Of a stretch of DNA of 64,000 bases, positions 8,637 to 16,751 are shown in pieces (position 1 is the first letter of the stretch; every line of letters starts with the position of its first letter). Below the pieces are notes generated by a model, which was not told the DNA's origin, searched no databases, and saw nothing but the letters and a program-made list of their open reading frames with translations. The stretch is from Corynebacterium oculi. Lineage in GTDB: Bacteria; Actinomycetota; Actinomycetes; Mycobacteriales; Mycobacteriaceae. Where the stretch lies: assembly GCF_001412105.1 (NCBI RefSeq), contig NZ_LKST01000003.1:248001-312000 (forward strand), in the 5' to 3' direction. A program made the translations under genes and the position numbers.

Positions 8637-9788
8637 ATGAACGCTTCACCAGATTCCCCCGCCCGCCTCAATCTCACTGGCGATCCCATCGCGCTCACCG
8701 CGGCGCTCGTGGACATCGCGAGTCCCTCGCACCAGGAAACAGACATCGCGGACGCCCTGGAAAAGGCCCTGCGCACCACCCTGCCGCCCGAGGTAGAGGT
8801 GCTGCGCTACAACAACAATGTGCTGGCCCGCACCCACCGTGGGCTGGGGTCACGGGTGATTCTGGCGGGTCACCTTGACACAGTGCCGCTGGCGGATAAC
8901 GTTCCCCACCGTAGGGGGGAGGACGCCCAGGGGCGCGATACGCTTTTTGGCTGCGGGACGGTGGACATGAAGTCCGGCCTGGCGGTCTATGCCCAGGCCT
9001 TTGCCACCCTGGCCACGGCGGAGAACCTGCGCCATGATCTCACCTTTATCGCTTATGAGGGGGAGGAGGTGGCTACGGAGTTCAACGGTCTGGGGCATAT
9101 TGAAAAGGAGTACCCGGAGTGGCTACGCGGCGATCTCGCCCTCCTGGGCGAGCCCTCCGGCGGCGTGATTGAGGCCGGGTGCCAGGGGTCTATTCGGTTA
9201 CGGGTGCGGGCTACAGGTACCCGTGCGCACTCGGCCCGGGCGTGGCTGGGAGATAATGCCGTGCACCGGCTCAGTACGGTGTTGGGAAGGATTGCTGACT
9301 ATACCCCGCGTGAGGCCGTGGAGATGGACGGGTGCGTGTATCGCGAGGGCCTCAACGTGGTGCGCATGGAGGCGGGCGTGGCGAACAACACGATTCCCGA
9401 CGACGCATGGTTCTTTGTCAACTTCCGCTTCGCTCCCGACCGCACCAGCGAGCAGGCGATGGAACATCTGCTTGAGGTTCTAGGAATCGAAGGGGAAGAG
9501 AATCTAAGCTATGAGGTCGATGACGTGGCGGGTGCCGCCGCGCCGGGGCTGAGCGCTCCGGCGGCGCAGGATCTCGTGCAGGCCGTGGGGGGAAGGGTAA
9601 GAGCAAAATACGGTTGGACTGACGTGTCTCGCTTTGGGCAACTGGGGATCCCCGCCGTGAACTTTGGTTGCGGTGATCCCGGGTACGCCCACAAAAAGGA
9701 TGAACAGTGCCCGGTGGAACAGATCAGTGCGGTATCCGAGGTGCTGCACAGGTATCTCACGGGTGAGCCGGGAGACGAAGCGGCGTAG
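8637..9788 (+). CDS. dapE: Succinyl-diaminopimelate desuccinylase DapE
   Basis: M20-family di-zinc hydrolase, 383 residues, which releases succinate to give LL-diaminopimelate for lysine and peptidoglycan. Metal-site blocks are 'LAGHLDTVP' (His-Asp), 'GCGTVDMKSG' (bridging Asp), 'YEGEEV' (catalytic Glu pair) and a C-terminal 'AHKKDEQ' with the last His ligand. I prefer ATG 8637 over 8631: TACCCT ends eight bases before 8637, matching the leaderless spacing of neighbours, and the protein then begins 'MNAS' like C. glutamicum DapE. It is transcribed divergently from the permease/dapD unit. Confidence 0.93.
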   Translation: MNASPDSPARLNLTGDPIALTAALVDIASPSHQETDIADALEKALRTTLPPEVEVLRYNNNVLARTHRGLGSRVILAGHLDTVPLADNVPHRRGEDAQGRDTLFGCGTVDMKSGLAVYAQAFATLATAENLRHDLTFIAYEGEEVATEFNGLGHIEKEYPEWLRGDLALLGEPSGGVIEAGCQGSIRLRVRATGTRAHSARAWLGDNAVHRLSTVLGRIADYTPREAVEMDGCVYREGLNVVRMEAGVANNTIPDDAWFFVNFRFAPDRTSEQAMEHLLEVLGIEGEENLSYEVDDVAGAAAPGLSAPAAQDLVQAVGGRVRAKYGWTDVSRFGQLGIPAVNFGCGDPGYAHKKDEQCPVEQISAVSEVLHRYLTGEPGDEAA

Positions 9789-9874
9789 ATGGCCGGAGTA
9801 CCCGCGGTGCAACACGGGTGCGTGTCCCATGCGATCACCACATGGAAAAGACATATCGGCTAGGTTCGGAGGTT

Positions 9875-10810
9875 GTGTCAGACAAGATGGAACAAGTGCC
9901 TTCTCAGATGAAAAATCTTGACCCCGCTGATGAGTTCTCTGCCCCCTCGCCTGCCTCGCCCCGTGCTGGGATGAAGGAGGAGAACGCGGAGAACGGAGCG
10001 AAGGGGGAAAGCGCGGGGAAGCACGGCGGGAATAAGGGGGAAAGGCGCACCCTGCGCGGCCCGCTCTTGCTGCGCTCCACGGGGGATCAGGAATCCACCT
10101 ACGATCAGCGTCTTTTAGAGCTGCGGGCAGATCATGATTGGATGCATGCCGATCCCTGGCGGATTTTGCGTATCCAATCGGAGTTTGTCTCCGGCTTCGA
10201 TGCCCTGGCCGATCTTCCCCCCGCCGTGAGCGTTTTTGGTTCCGCTCGCGTGGCTAAGGATCATCCGTATTACTCCCTGGGAATGGAGCTGGGGGGCGCG
10301 CTGGCCAAGGCACGCTATGCGGTGGTTACCGGCGGTGGGCCGGGCCTGATGGAGGCTCCGAACCGTGGCGCTCAGGAGGCCGGTGGGTTATCCGTGGGGC
10401 TGGGCATTGAGTTGCCGCACGAGCAACACCTCAACGAGTGGGTGGACGTGGGGTTAAACTTCCGTTACTTCTTTGTACGCAAGGTGATGTTCCTCAAGTA
10501 TTCCCAGGGGTTCGTGTGCCTGCCGGGCGGGTTGGGCACCCTGGATGAGCTTTTTGAGGTGCTGTGCATGGTGCAAACCGGAAAGATGAGCAATTACCCC
10601 ATCGTGCTCATGGGCACGGAATATTGGGGTGGCTTGATCGAGTGGATAAGGCATCGCCTGGTCGAGGAGAAGATGATCGCTCCCGATGACGCCCATCTCT
10701 TCCTGGTCACGGATTCCGTATCCGAAGCCGTGGAGCACATTCGCAGGGTACATGGTGAGGTCGCGGGCGTGCCCCCGGAGGCCGGTGCGAGGCGGGGAGA
10801 CGGAAAATAA
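9875..10810 (+). CDS. LOG family protein (TIGR00730 type)
   Basis: Rossmann-fold protein of the 'lysine decarboxylase-like' LOG family. The family signature is present: 'GGGPGLMEAPNRGA' and 'PGGLGTLDELFE', with the catalytic Glu and Arg of nucleotide 5'-monophosphate phosphoribohydrolases. Members release free base from AMP-type nucleotides, including cytokinin precursors. The first 60 residues are low complexity, rich in Ser, Pro, Glu, Lys and Gly, and vary in the family. The start is uncertain: GTG 9875 has TAGGTT ending eight bases upstream (leaderless), while ATG 9842 and ATG 9887 are alternatives. The stop overlaps the ATG of folP2 by one base, as in mycobacteria. Confidence 0.85.
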   Translation: MSDKMEQVPSQMKNLDPADEFSAPSPASPRAGMKEENAENGAKGESAGKHGGNKGERRTLRGPLLLRSTGDQESTYDQRLLELRADHDWMHADPWRILRIQSEFVSGFDALADLPPAVSVFGSARVAKDHPYYSLGMELGGALAKARYAVVTGGGPGLMEAPNRGAQEAGGLSVGLGIELPHEQHLNEWVDVGLNFRYFFVRKVMFLKYSQGFVCLPGGLGTLDELFEVLCMVQTGKMSNYPIVLMGTEYWGGLIEWIRHRLVEEKMIAPDDAHLFLVTDSVSEAVEHIRRVHGEVAGVPPEAGARRGDGK

Positions 10811-11661
10811 TGAGCCGCACGGAAGGCACCCCGGCTATTCCGCAGGTCATGGCGATCGTGAATTGCACTCCGGATTCCTTTTATGACAAGGGCGCCACGT
10901 ATCGGCACGAGGAGGCGTTGGCGCGCGCGGAGGAGATGCTAGAGCAGGGGGCCTCGATCATCGACGTCGGCGGTGTCAAGGCGGGGCCGGGGCCGCTCGT
11001 GGACGCGCGGGAAGAATCCCGGCGGATTATTCCGGTGATCGCGGAGCTGCACCGTAGGCACCCCGCGGCCCTCATCTCCGTGGATACCTGGCGCGCGGAG
11101 GTCGCTGCGGAGGCCATCGCGGCGGGCGCCGGGCTGGTGAATGACACGTGGGCGGGCGCAGACCCAGAGCTCGTGGAGGTGGCGGGCGCGCACGGGGTGG
11201 GCTACGTATGCTCGCATACGGGCGGGGCCACGCCGCGCACCCGCCCGCACCGGGTGCATTATGACGACGTGGTGGCCGATGTGATCGCGGAGACCACGGC
11301 CTTGGCCGAGCGCGCCGTGTCCTGTGGTGTCCCGCGGGAAAAAATCTTCATTGACCCTACCCACGACTTCGGCAAGAACTCCTTTCACGGGTTGGAGTTG
11401 CTGCGTCGGGTAGAGGAATTGGTGGGTACCGGCTGGCCGGTGCTCATGGCACTATCAAACAAGGACTTTGTGGGGGAGACGGTGGATCGTCCGGTGCGTG
11501 AGCGGGTGGCGGGCACGCTTGCGGCTACCGCCTGGGCCGCTCAGCACGGGGTGGCGGCATTCCGGGTGCACGAGGTGGCGCAGACCCTGGACGTGATCCG
11601 CATGATCGCGGCCATCCAGGGGTCGATGGCCCCGCTATCCACCATGCGAGGTTTGGCATGA
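10810..11661 (+). CDS. folP2: Dihydropteroate synthase paralogue FolP2
   Basis: A 283-residue TIM-barrel protein with DHPS blocks 'IVNCTPDSFYDKG', 'IIDVGGVKAGPGP' and 'DPTHDFGKNSFHG'. The canonical 'GGESTRPG' loop is replaced by 'GGVKAGPGP', a feature of the FolP2 group. Mycobacterial FolP2 is reported to lack DHPS activity. Position immediately before the glucosyl-phosphoglycerate synthase gene is the conserved FolP2 context and suggests a role outside folate synthesis. It overlaps the next gene by four bases. A true DHPS is less likely. Confidence 0.85.
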   Translation: MSRTEGTPAIPQVMAIVNCTPDSFYDKGATYRHEEALARAEEMLEQGASIIDVGGVKAGPGPLVDAREESRRIIPVIAELHRRHPAALISVDTWRAEVAAEAIAAGAGLVNDTWAGADPELVEVAGAHGVGYVCSHTGGATPRTRPHRVHYDDVVADVIAETTALAERAVSCGVPREKIFIDPTHDFGKNSFHGLELLRRVEELVGTGWPVLMALSNKDFVGETVDRPVRERVAGTLAATAWAAQHGVAAFRVHEVAQTLDVIRMIAAIQGSMAPLSTMRGLA

Positions 11662-12443
11662 GTGCGCGGGACGGGCTCGATCACGTGAGTGTGGTGATAC
11701 CGGCGCTCAACGAGGAGTCCACGGTGGCGCGGGTGGTGCGCGCGGCTTTGGCGGATCGGCCAAGGGAGGTGCTGGTGATCGACGCGGATTCTCAGGACGC
11801 CACTGCGCGGCGCGCCGCCGAGGCCGGGGCCACGGTGGTGAACTGGCGGGAGGCGCTCCCTGAGGTGCCCCCGGTGCCGGGCAAGGGAGAATCACTGTGG
11901 CGCGGGGTGGCGGCCGCGAGCGGGGAGATTGTGGTGTTCCTGGACGCGGATCTCACTGCGGTGGAGCCCGGCATGGTGCGGGCGCTCAGTGGCCCCTTTG
12001 CCGACCCTCGCGTGCAGATGGTGAAGGCGCGTTATGTGCGTGCCCTGCACGGGCAGGAGGGCTCGGGCGGGAGAGTAACGGAACTCACGGCCAAGCCGCT
12101 CCTGGCCGCGTTGTTTCCGCACTTCAAGACCGTTCAGCAGCCGCTTGGCGGGGAGTATGCCCTGCGCCGCCGCGCCGCCCTGGAACTTCCATTCGTGGCG
12201 GGCTACGGGGTGGAGGCGGGGCTGCTTATCGACGTCGCCCGGCGTCACGGCAGTGAGGCCATCGCCCAGGTGGATCTGGGGGTGCGTCACCACAGGAATC
12301 GCCCGCTGGCCGAGCTCGGGCCGATGGCGCATGTGGTGGCCGCCACGATCCTGGAGCGCGCCGGGGTGGGGGAGACTCCGGTTCCCCAGCGCGCCCCGCT
12401 TTCTACCGTGTTGACCCCAGAGACGAGGAGCCCTGCCCCGTGA
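11658..12443 (+). CDS. gpgS: Glucosyl-3-phosphoglycerate synthase GpgS
   Basis: A 261-residue GT81 retaining glycosyltransferase making glucosyl-3-phosphoglycerate, precursor of glucosylglycerate and of methylglucose lipopolysaccharides. Family blocks: 'VVIPALNEESTV' for nucleotide-sugar binding, 'GKGESLWRG', a metal-binding 'FLDADL' in place of the more usual DSD, and 'GYGVEAGLLID'. It is shorter than mycobacterial GpgS (about 324 residues), with the shortening at both ends. It overlaps folP2 upstream (ATGA) and the DivIVA-domain gene downstream (four bases), forming a tight operon. Confidence 0.85.
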   Translation: MSARDGLDHVSVVIPALNEESTVARVVRAALADRPREVLVIDADSQDATARRAAEAGATVVNWREALPEVPPVPGKGESLWRGVAAASGEIVVFLDADLTAVEPGMVRALSGPFADPRVQMVKARYVRALHGQEGSGGRVTELTAKPLLAALFPHFKTVQQPLGGEYALRRRAALELPFVAGYGVEAGLLIDVARRHGSEAIAQVDLGVRHHRNRPLAELGPMAHVVAATILERAGVGETPVPQRAPLSTVLTPETRSPAP

Positions 12444-12742
12444 CCTTTGTGATGTGGATACTGCTGATTGTGGTTTTGTGCGCCCTGACCGTGGTGGGCA
12501 CCTGGGCCTGGGGCCGGATATTTGGGCGCGGCGAGGTAGATGGGCCGATGGTGGAGGGCGCCCGGGTGCGGGAGCACAACCAGGAGGCCCTAGATCGGGG
12601 TGACCTCGATGATGTGCGTTTTGACGTGGTGGTTCGCGGGTATCGTCCCGATCAGGTGGACGCCGTGATCGAGTCCTTATGGCAGCGCATTGAGTCATTG
12701 GAGGATAGGGCCGCCCAGCGAGAGCGGGTGGAAAGTGACTAG
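12440..12742 (+). CDS. DivIVA-domain membrane protein
   Basis: A 100-residue protein: an N-terminal membrane helix (about residues 2-24) then a short DivIVA-type segment 'VRFDVVVRGYRPDQVDAVI' and a coiled coil. The 'F..V..GY...QVD' pattern is the hallmark of the DivIVA N-domain, which targets curved membranes and polar growth machinery. Conserved after gpgS in Mycobacteriales. The GTG start overlaps gpgS by four bases. The exact role is unknown; scaffold or anchor is an inference. Confidence 0.75.
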   Translation: MTFVMWILLIVVLCALTVVGTWAWGRIFGRGEVDGPMVEGARVREHNQEALDRGDLDDVRFDVVVRGYRPDQVDAVIESLWQRIESLEDRAAQRERVESD

Positions 12743-12786
12743 GCTTGTTGGGGTACCTGAAGAAAAATACAAGGAGCCTTGGTGAA

Positions 12787-12957
12787 ATGGCAGCGATGAA
12801 GCCGCGTACTGGCGGCGGTCCGATGGAAGCCGTGGTGGAAAACCGCAAGATCGTGATGCGTATCCCCTCGGATGGGGGCGGAAGGCTCGTGGTGGAAATG
12901 ACGCGGGAGGAAGCCGCGGAGCTGGGAGAGCTGCTTAGTCAGGCCGCTGAGTCCTAA
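12787..12957 (+). CDS. DUF3117 small conserved protein
   Basis: A 56-residue protein of the DUF3117 family found across Actinobacteria. 'MKPRTGGGPMEA' and 'GGGRLVVEMTREEAAELGELL' match the family pattern. AAGGAG precedes the start by 11 bases; ATG 12787 is used, ATG 12796 is a close alternative. Function unknown. It follows the DivIVA-domain gene by 44 bases. Confidence 0.85.
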   Translation: MAAMKPRTGGGPMEAVVENRKIVMRIPSDGGGRLVVEMTREEAAELGELLSQAAES

Positions 12958-13025
12958 GAGAACCGTCACCCTATATCCTGTGGGAGGAATCACCCCACGA
13001 GTCCGGACAGGAGTAGCCGCCCCAC

Positions 13026-13898
13026 ATGCTGCACGATGTGATTGATGTTTTGGCCGATCCCATTGATGGGACGCCCCTGCGCGGGGTCGATGACTTTCGC
13101 CGCTTGGTATCCGAGTCTGGGCATAGTTATGACATCGCCCGGCAGGGGTACGTCACGCTCGCCGGGGGATCGGGGCTGCGCCATACCGGCGATGACATGG
13201 ACATGGTGCGCAACCGCGAGACCTTCCTGAGCCGGGGTCACTTCGCGCCCTTCGTGGAGGCGGTGACGCACGCCGTAGACGATGCCCTCGACGCCGCCCG
13301 GGTGCCCGATGACGCGGAGCCCGTGATCTGTGAGGTCGGCGCGGGCACCGGATATTACCTCTCGCATACCCTCGATACCGTGGTGGGGGCGCGGGGCGTG
13401 GGGCTTGACGTATCCATGCCCGCCGCCAAGCACCTGGCCAAGTGTCACCCCAGGGTGGGGGCGGTGGTGGCCGATGCGTGGTCGCGCCTGCCGCTGCGGG
13501 ATTCCTCGGTGGACGTGATTACTGTGATCTTTGCCCCACGCAACGCGGAGGAGTTCGCCCGGGTGCTCACCGAGTGCGGGGAGGCGGTGGTGCTAACCGC
13601 CGATACCGGCCACCTGGCGGAGTTGCGTGAGCCGCTGGGCATCATTGACGTGGAGAAGGGCAAGGTGGATCGCCTCATCGAGCAGGCCGCCGGGCACCTT
13701 GCGCCGGTGGCGGAGCCCCGCACCATCGAGTTCCCCATGACGCTCGATCAGGATTCCATCGCGGCGCAGATCGGCATGAGCCCCTCGGCGCGGCACATTG
13801 AGCCGATGGAGTTGCAGCGTCGGATCGCCGCCCTGCCCCCCACGATGACGGTCACGGCCCGCGCCACCATCACCCGCCTGGGCCGGGTGGCACGCTAG
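13026..13898 (+). CDS. RlmA-type 23S rRNA (guanine-N1) methyltransferase-like protein
   Basis: A 290-residue class I SAM-dependent methyltransferase. The order is the RlmA layout: N-terminal 'GHSYDIARQGYVTL', then 'MDMVRNRETFLSRGHF', then the SAM-binding 'EVGAGTGYYLSHTL'. RlmA enzymes methylate G745 or G748 in 23S rRNA. The N-terminal zinc site, normally four cysteines and a histidine, is absent: the CPxC position reads 'ADPIDG'. The gene ends overlapping the convergent DUF5129-type gene by four bases. Activity on rRNA is likely but not certain without the zinc module. Confidence 0.75.
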   Translation: MLHDVIDVLADPIDGTPLRGVDDFRRLVSESGHSYDIARQGYVTLAGGSGLRHTGDDMDMVRNRETFLSRGHFAPFVEAVTHAVDDALDAARVPDDAEPVICEVGAGTGYYLSHTLDTVVGARGVGLDVSMPAAKHLAKCHPRVGAVVADAWSRLPLRDSSVDVITVIFAPRNAEEFARVLTECGEAVVLTADTGHLAELREPLGIIDVEKGKVDRLIEQAAGHLAPVAEPRTIEFPMTLDQDSIAAQIGMSPSARHIEPMELQRRIAALPPTMTVTARATITRLGRVAR

Positions 13899-15224
13899 AA
13901 ACTAGAGGAGCCGCCGCCCCCGGCGAAGCCACCGCTGAAGGTGGTATTCACCGTGGTGGTAGAGGTGGAGGAACTGGTGGCGGTATCGCTGAGATACCAG
14001 CTCTGCACCAGCATGAAGGGAACAAAGGAATGCACCCCGTAGCCCGGCCGCCACTGGGAATCACCCAGCTGGGGAACGCGGTGCGTATCGGAGGTTTCGG
14101 CAATGTCTGTGTCCCGTATATCGCGGATAACCTCGGCGTAGTCGCGGAGCAGGGCTGCGTAGCGCTCGGGGAAGTCCTCGCCGGAGAGATCGGCGCGTAA
14201 CTCCGCGGCGCGGCGGGAAAGGCCTTGCACCCGTGAATCCTTGGCGTGGTCGAGGGCGCCCTCAATATCCTTTTCCAGGCGGATCACCTCCGCCTCGCGC
14301 GCGGTGACATCGCCGCGCTCGATCTTGGCCAGGAGCGTGATCTGTTGGCTGGCCCGGCGCAGGGAAACCATGAGCGAGTGGGCTCGGGCGATGTCCTTGC
14401 TGTGGTGGCGGAATTGCTTATCGGAGGCCCCGGAAGAGAGCCCCCAGGAATCAATCTCCTGGGGGAGGGCGGAAAACCGCGTGGTCAAGGTTTCCCAGCG
14501 TTGCCGCAGGTCGTCGGAGGCCAGGGGAGAACTCAGCCCGCGTAGTTCCTCCGTGCCGTGCGGCACGGTGAGCGCCAGGTGCGCGTAGTCCGAACGCAGC
14601 TCCGCATAGCGGGTCTTGGCGGTGCGGGTGCTTCTGCGGCGGAAAAGACCCAGGAGCAGCGCCCCGAGGCCGGTCACGCCGCCCGCGATCGCCCCGAGGA
14701 TTGGCCACGAAACGCCTTCGTCATCCACTGGCCCGGCGGCGGCATCGAGACCATCCAGGAAACCCTGGGCTATATCCTCCTCCCCGAGAGCGGGGCGCAT
14801 GGCGGAGAGGGCGGACTCAAGGTGGGAATGATCGTTAAGATGAAGATCCTCGCACACCTGGTCGGCGCAGTAGATGCCCATGGATCGGTCGGTCATGTCG
14901 GCGGCCACGATGAGGCTGCCCGGAGCCCAGGTACCTCCCGCGCCACCGCCCTGGGGCAGCAGATCAGGCCGATGTTCCTCCGTCCAGTCCACCAGGGCAT
15001 CGTTGAAAGGGGAACCCAGGTGATCCACCACCACGTAATTCACCTGGGCCACAGAGTCCGGCAGACCGATGTCGGAGGTTTCGGATTCCAGGCGTTGGGT
15101 ATCGTTGGCGGCGAGGTGCCGGGTGGGGGTCATCAATGCGCACGAACCCCTCGGCGGCGCTCGCCGGGGAGGAGAAAAGAACAAGGAGAGCGGCGGCGGC
15201 CAGAGGGAGCCTAGAACTCCGCAT
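13895..15224 (-). pseudogene. Frameshifted secreted DUF5129-type protein
   Basis: Two frames make one protein. The frame starting ATG at 15224 gives a classical signal peptide, 'MRSSRLPLAAAALLVLFSSP' then 'ASAAE', followed by 'GFVRIDDP'. The downstream frame carries the remaining ~415 residues: a TPM/DUF5129-like extracytoplasmic domain ('QVNYVVVDHLG'), one membrane helix ('ILGAIAGGVTGLGALLLGLF') and a Gly/Ser C-terminal tail. The frames meet at a C5 tract (15125-15129 on the plus strand); removing one C joins them as 'RIDDPTRHLAANDTQRL'. The gene start overlaps the GH32-like gene upstream by 14 bases. It is a frameshifted gene, a sequencing error, or a phase-variable gene. Confidence 0.7.
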
Positions 15225-16707
15225 CTAGTTCATCCTCGGCCCAGTCGGGCAGCCGCGAGGTATCCAGGGAACCCGCGGAGCGCTGGAAGCTGCGCTCCAC
15301 CCGGGCGGAGCCGGATTCTTGCACGCGGATCTCGGAGCAGCCGCCCTCGATGTACACGCGGCTGGCCATGGAGACGGCCCCGCCGTCGGCAAAGACCTCC
15401 ACCGTGGAGCCGTCCACGATGATGGTCAGGGAGTCGGAGTCTCCCTCCGCGAGGGGCGCGGAGGCCGGGGCGTCCCCGGTGTGATGAGGGTTCATGGAGC
15501 GATCCAGCACCAGCGTGGAGCCACGGTGAGAGATGCGGGCGGCGGGGGCCCCGGCGGCGTCGATAAGCTCCACCGTGACGGAGGAACCCTCGGGTACCTC
15601 GGACAGCCCCGTCCAGGATTGGGCGCGCTGGGTGTGCGTGATCTGTTCCACCAGTCCGGCGGCGGGGGTTTGGAAGAGCACCCCGCCCTGGAGGGTGGTC
15701 ACGCGCGGGATGGACATGGCGTTGGCCCAGCCCTCGGTGGCCAGGCTGCGGTGGGTGGTGGGGTCGTCCAGGCGGCCCACGCCGTTGAGTTGGCCGACGA
15801 TGGCCGCGCGGTCAAAGCGATCGTCCTCCTCCATCGTGCCGACGGTGAAGGTGGTGTTGCGCGGGCGGGTGAAGTCATGGCCGTAATCAATGCGGTTAAA
15901 CGGGCTGCTCACGGTGAAAACGGCCTCGTGCAGGTGGCCCACCAGGTAGCCGGAGACGTCGATGCCCTCGCTTTCGAGGGTCACCAGCAAGACGTCGCGG
16001 ATGCGGCCGTCTACCTCGTCGCGAAGGCGCAGGATGCGCGGGGAAACGATGCGGGCTTGCGGGTCGATCCCCGTGGCGCCCTCGAAGCGCAGCGCGCCCT
16101 GGAACAGCCACTCCTGGCCGTCCTGGGAGTGCAGCATGGCCAATCCGGGTTCCTCCATCGTGCCGGTCACCGCCAGCATGAGCCAACCCGCGTGCCCCTC
16201 GCTGCGATCCTCGTCGGTGACCCAGTCCGGCACCACGCAGGGGGAACGGAAGTTGACGATGCCCGCCTGCGCCCCCGTCTTATCGCCCACCACGGGCCCC
16301 AGGCGGCGCACCTGAGAATCCACGGCCAGGGGATCCTCGGAGAGATCGGCCGTGGTGGCGGGGAGATTATCTATGCGCGCCAGGTGAATCTCCGTGGTCT
16401 GGCGGGAGCCGTTCTGCTTGGTGACGGAGGTGAAGTAGAGGTTCAGCCCGCCGTCGATGGCGGCCACGGACCCCGCACGCACCGTGGATTCCCCCTCTGC
16501 GGGGGCCAGCACGTCATCGCACTCCTCCCACTCGTAGGGGGTGTCCTCGGAGAACTGATGGCCCCAGCGGGAGGGGGCCTCGGGGTGCGGGCGGTATTGG
16601 TGAAAGACGTGCCAGGTATCGCCGTCGAGGAGCACGGCGGCGGGGGCATCGAGCACTCCGGTCTCGGCGGTGAGGTGGAGTTCGGGACGGTAATGTTCGG
16701 TCCTCAT
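15211..16707 (-). CDS. GH32-like (beta-fructosidase fold) protein, catalytic triad not recognisable
   Basis: A 498-residue protein with the overall GH32 layout: five-bladed propeller, 'HVFHQYRP' near the N-terminus, 'RAGSVAAIDGGLNLYFTS' at the FSGS block, and a C-terminal beta-sandwich ending near 'GCSEIRVQ'. Levanases and invertases use a nucleophile in WMNDPNG, the RDP Asp and a Glu in ECP. Here the matching segments read 'GVLDAPAAV' (residues 17-25), 'FRSP' (about 153) and 'IVSPRILRL' (about 220). The start ATG 16707 follows AAAGG. It sits between budA (44 bases upstream) and a secreted protein. It may bind rather than cleave a carbohydrate. Confidence 0.7.
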   Translation of the reverse strand: MRTEHYRPELHLTAETGVLDAPAAVLLDGDTWHVFHQYRPHPEAPSRWGHQFSEDTPYEWEECDDVLAPAEGESTVRAGSVAAIDGGLNLYFTSVTKQNGSRQTTEIHLARIDNLPATTADLSEDPLAVDSQVRRLGPVVGDKTGAQAGIVNFRSPCVVPDWVTDEDRSEGHAGWLMLAVTGTMEEPGLAMLHSQDGQEWLFQGALRFEGATGIDPQARIVSPRILRLRDEVDGRIRDVLLVTLESEGIDVSGYLVGHLHEAVFTVSSPFNRIDYGHDFTRPRNTTFTVGTMEEDDRFDRAAIVGQLNGVGRLDDPTTHRSLATEGWANAMSIPRVTTLQGGVLFQTPAAGLVEQITHTQRAQSWTGLSEVPEGSSVTVELIDAAGAPAARISHRGSTLVLDRSMNPHHTGDAPASAPLAEGDSDSLTIIVDGSTVEVFADGGAVSMASRVYIEGGCSEIRVQESGSARVERSFQRSAGSLDTSRLPDWAEDELDAEF

Positions 16708-16751
16708 GGTGGGAAACGCCTTTCGTGAATTGGGGGTGGTTAAGGGGACGG

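Noticed and set aside
10810-11661. Classical dihydropteroate synthase FolP1
   Set aside because: The 'GGESTRPG' loop is changed and the gpgS context is that of FolP2.
15319-16728. 469-codon plus-strand frame opposite the GH32-like gene
   Set aside because: Composition (Gly/His/Ala/Val) and lack of RBS show it is a shadow of the minus-strand gene.
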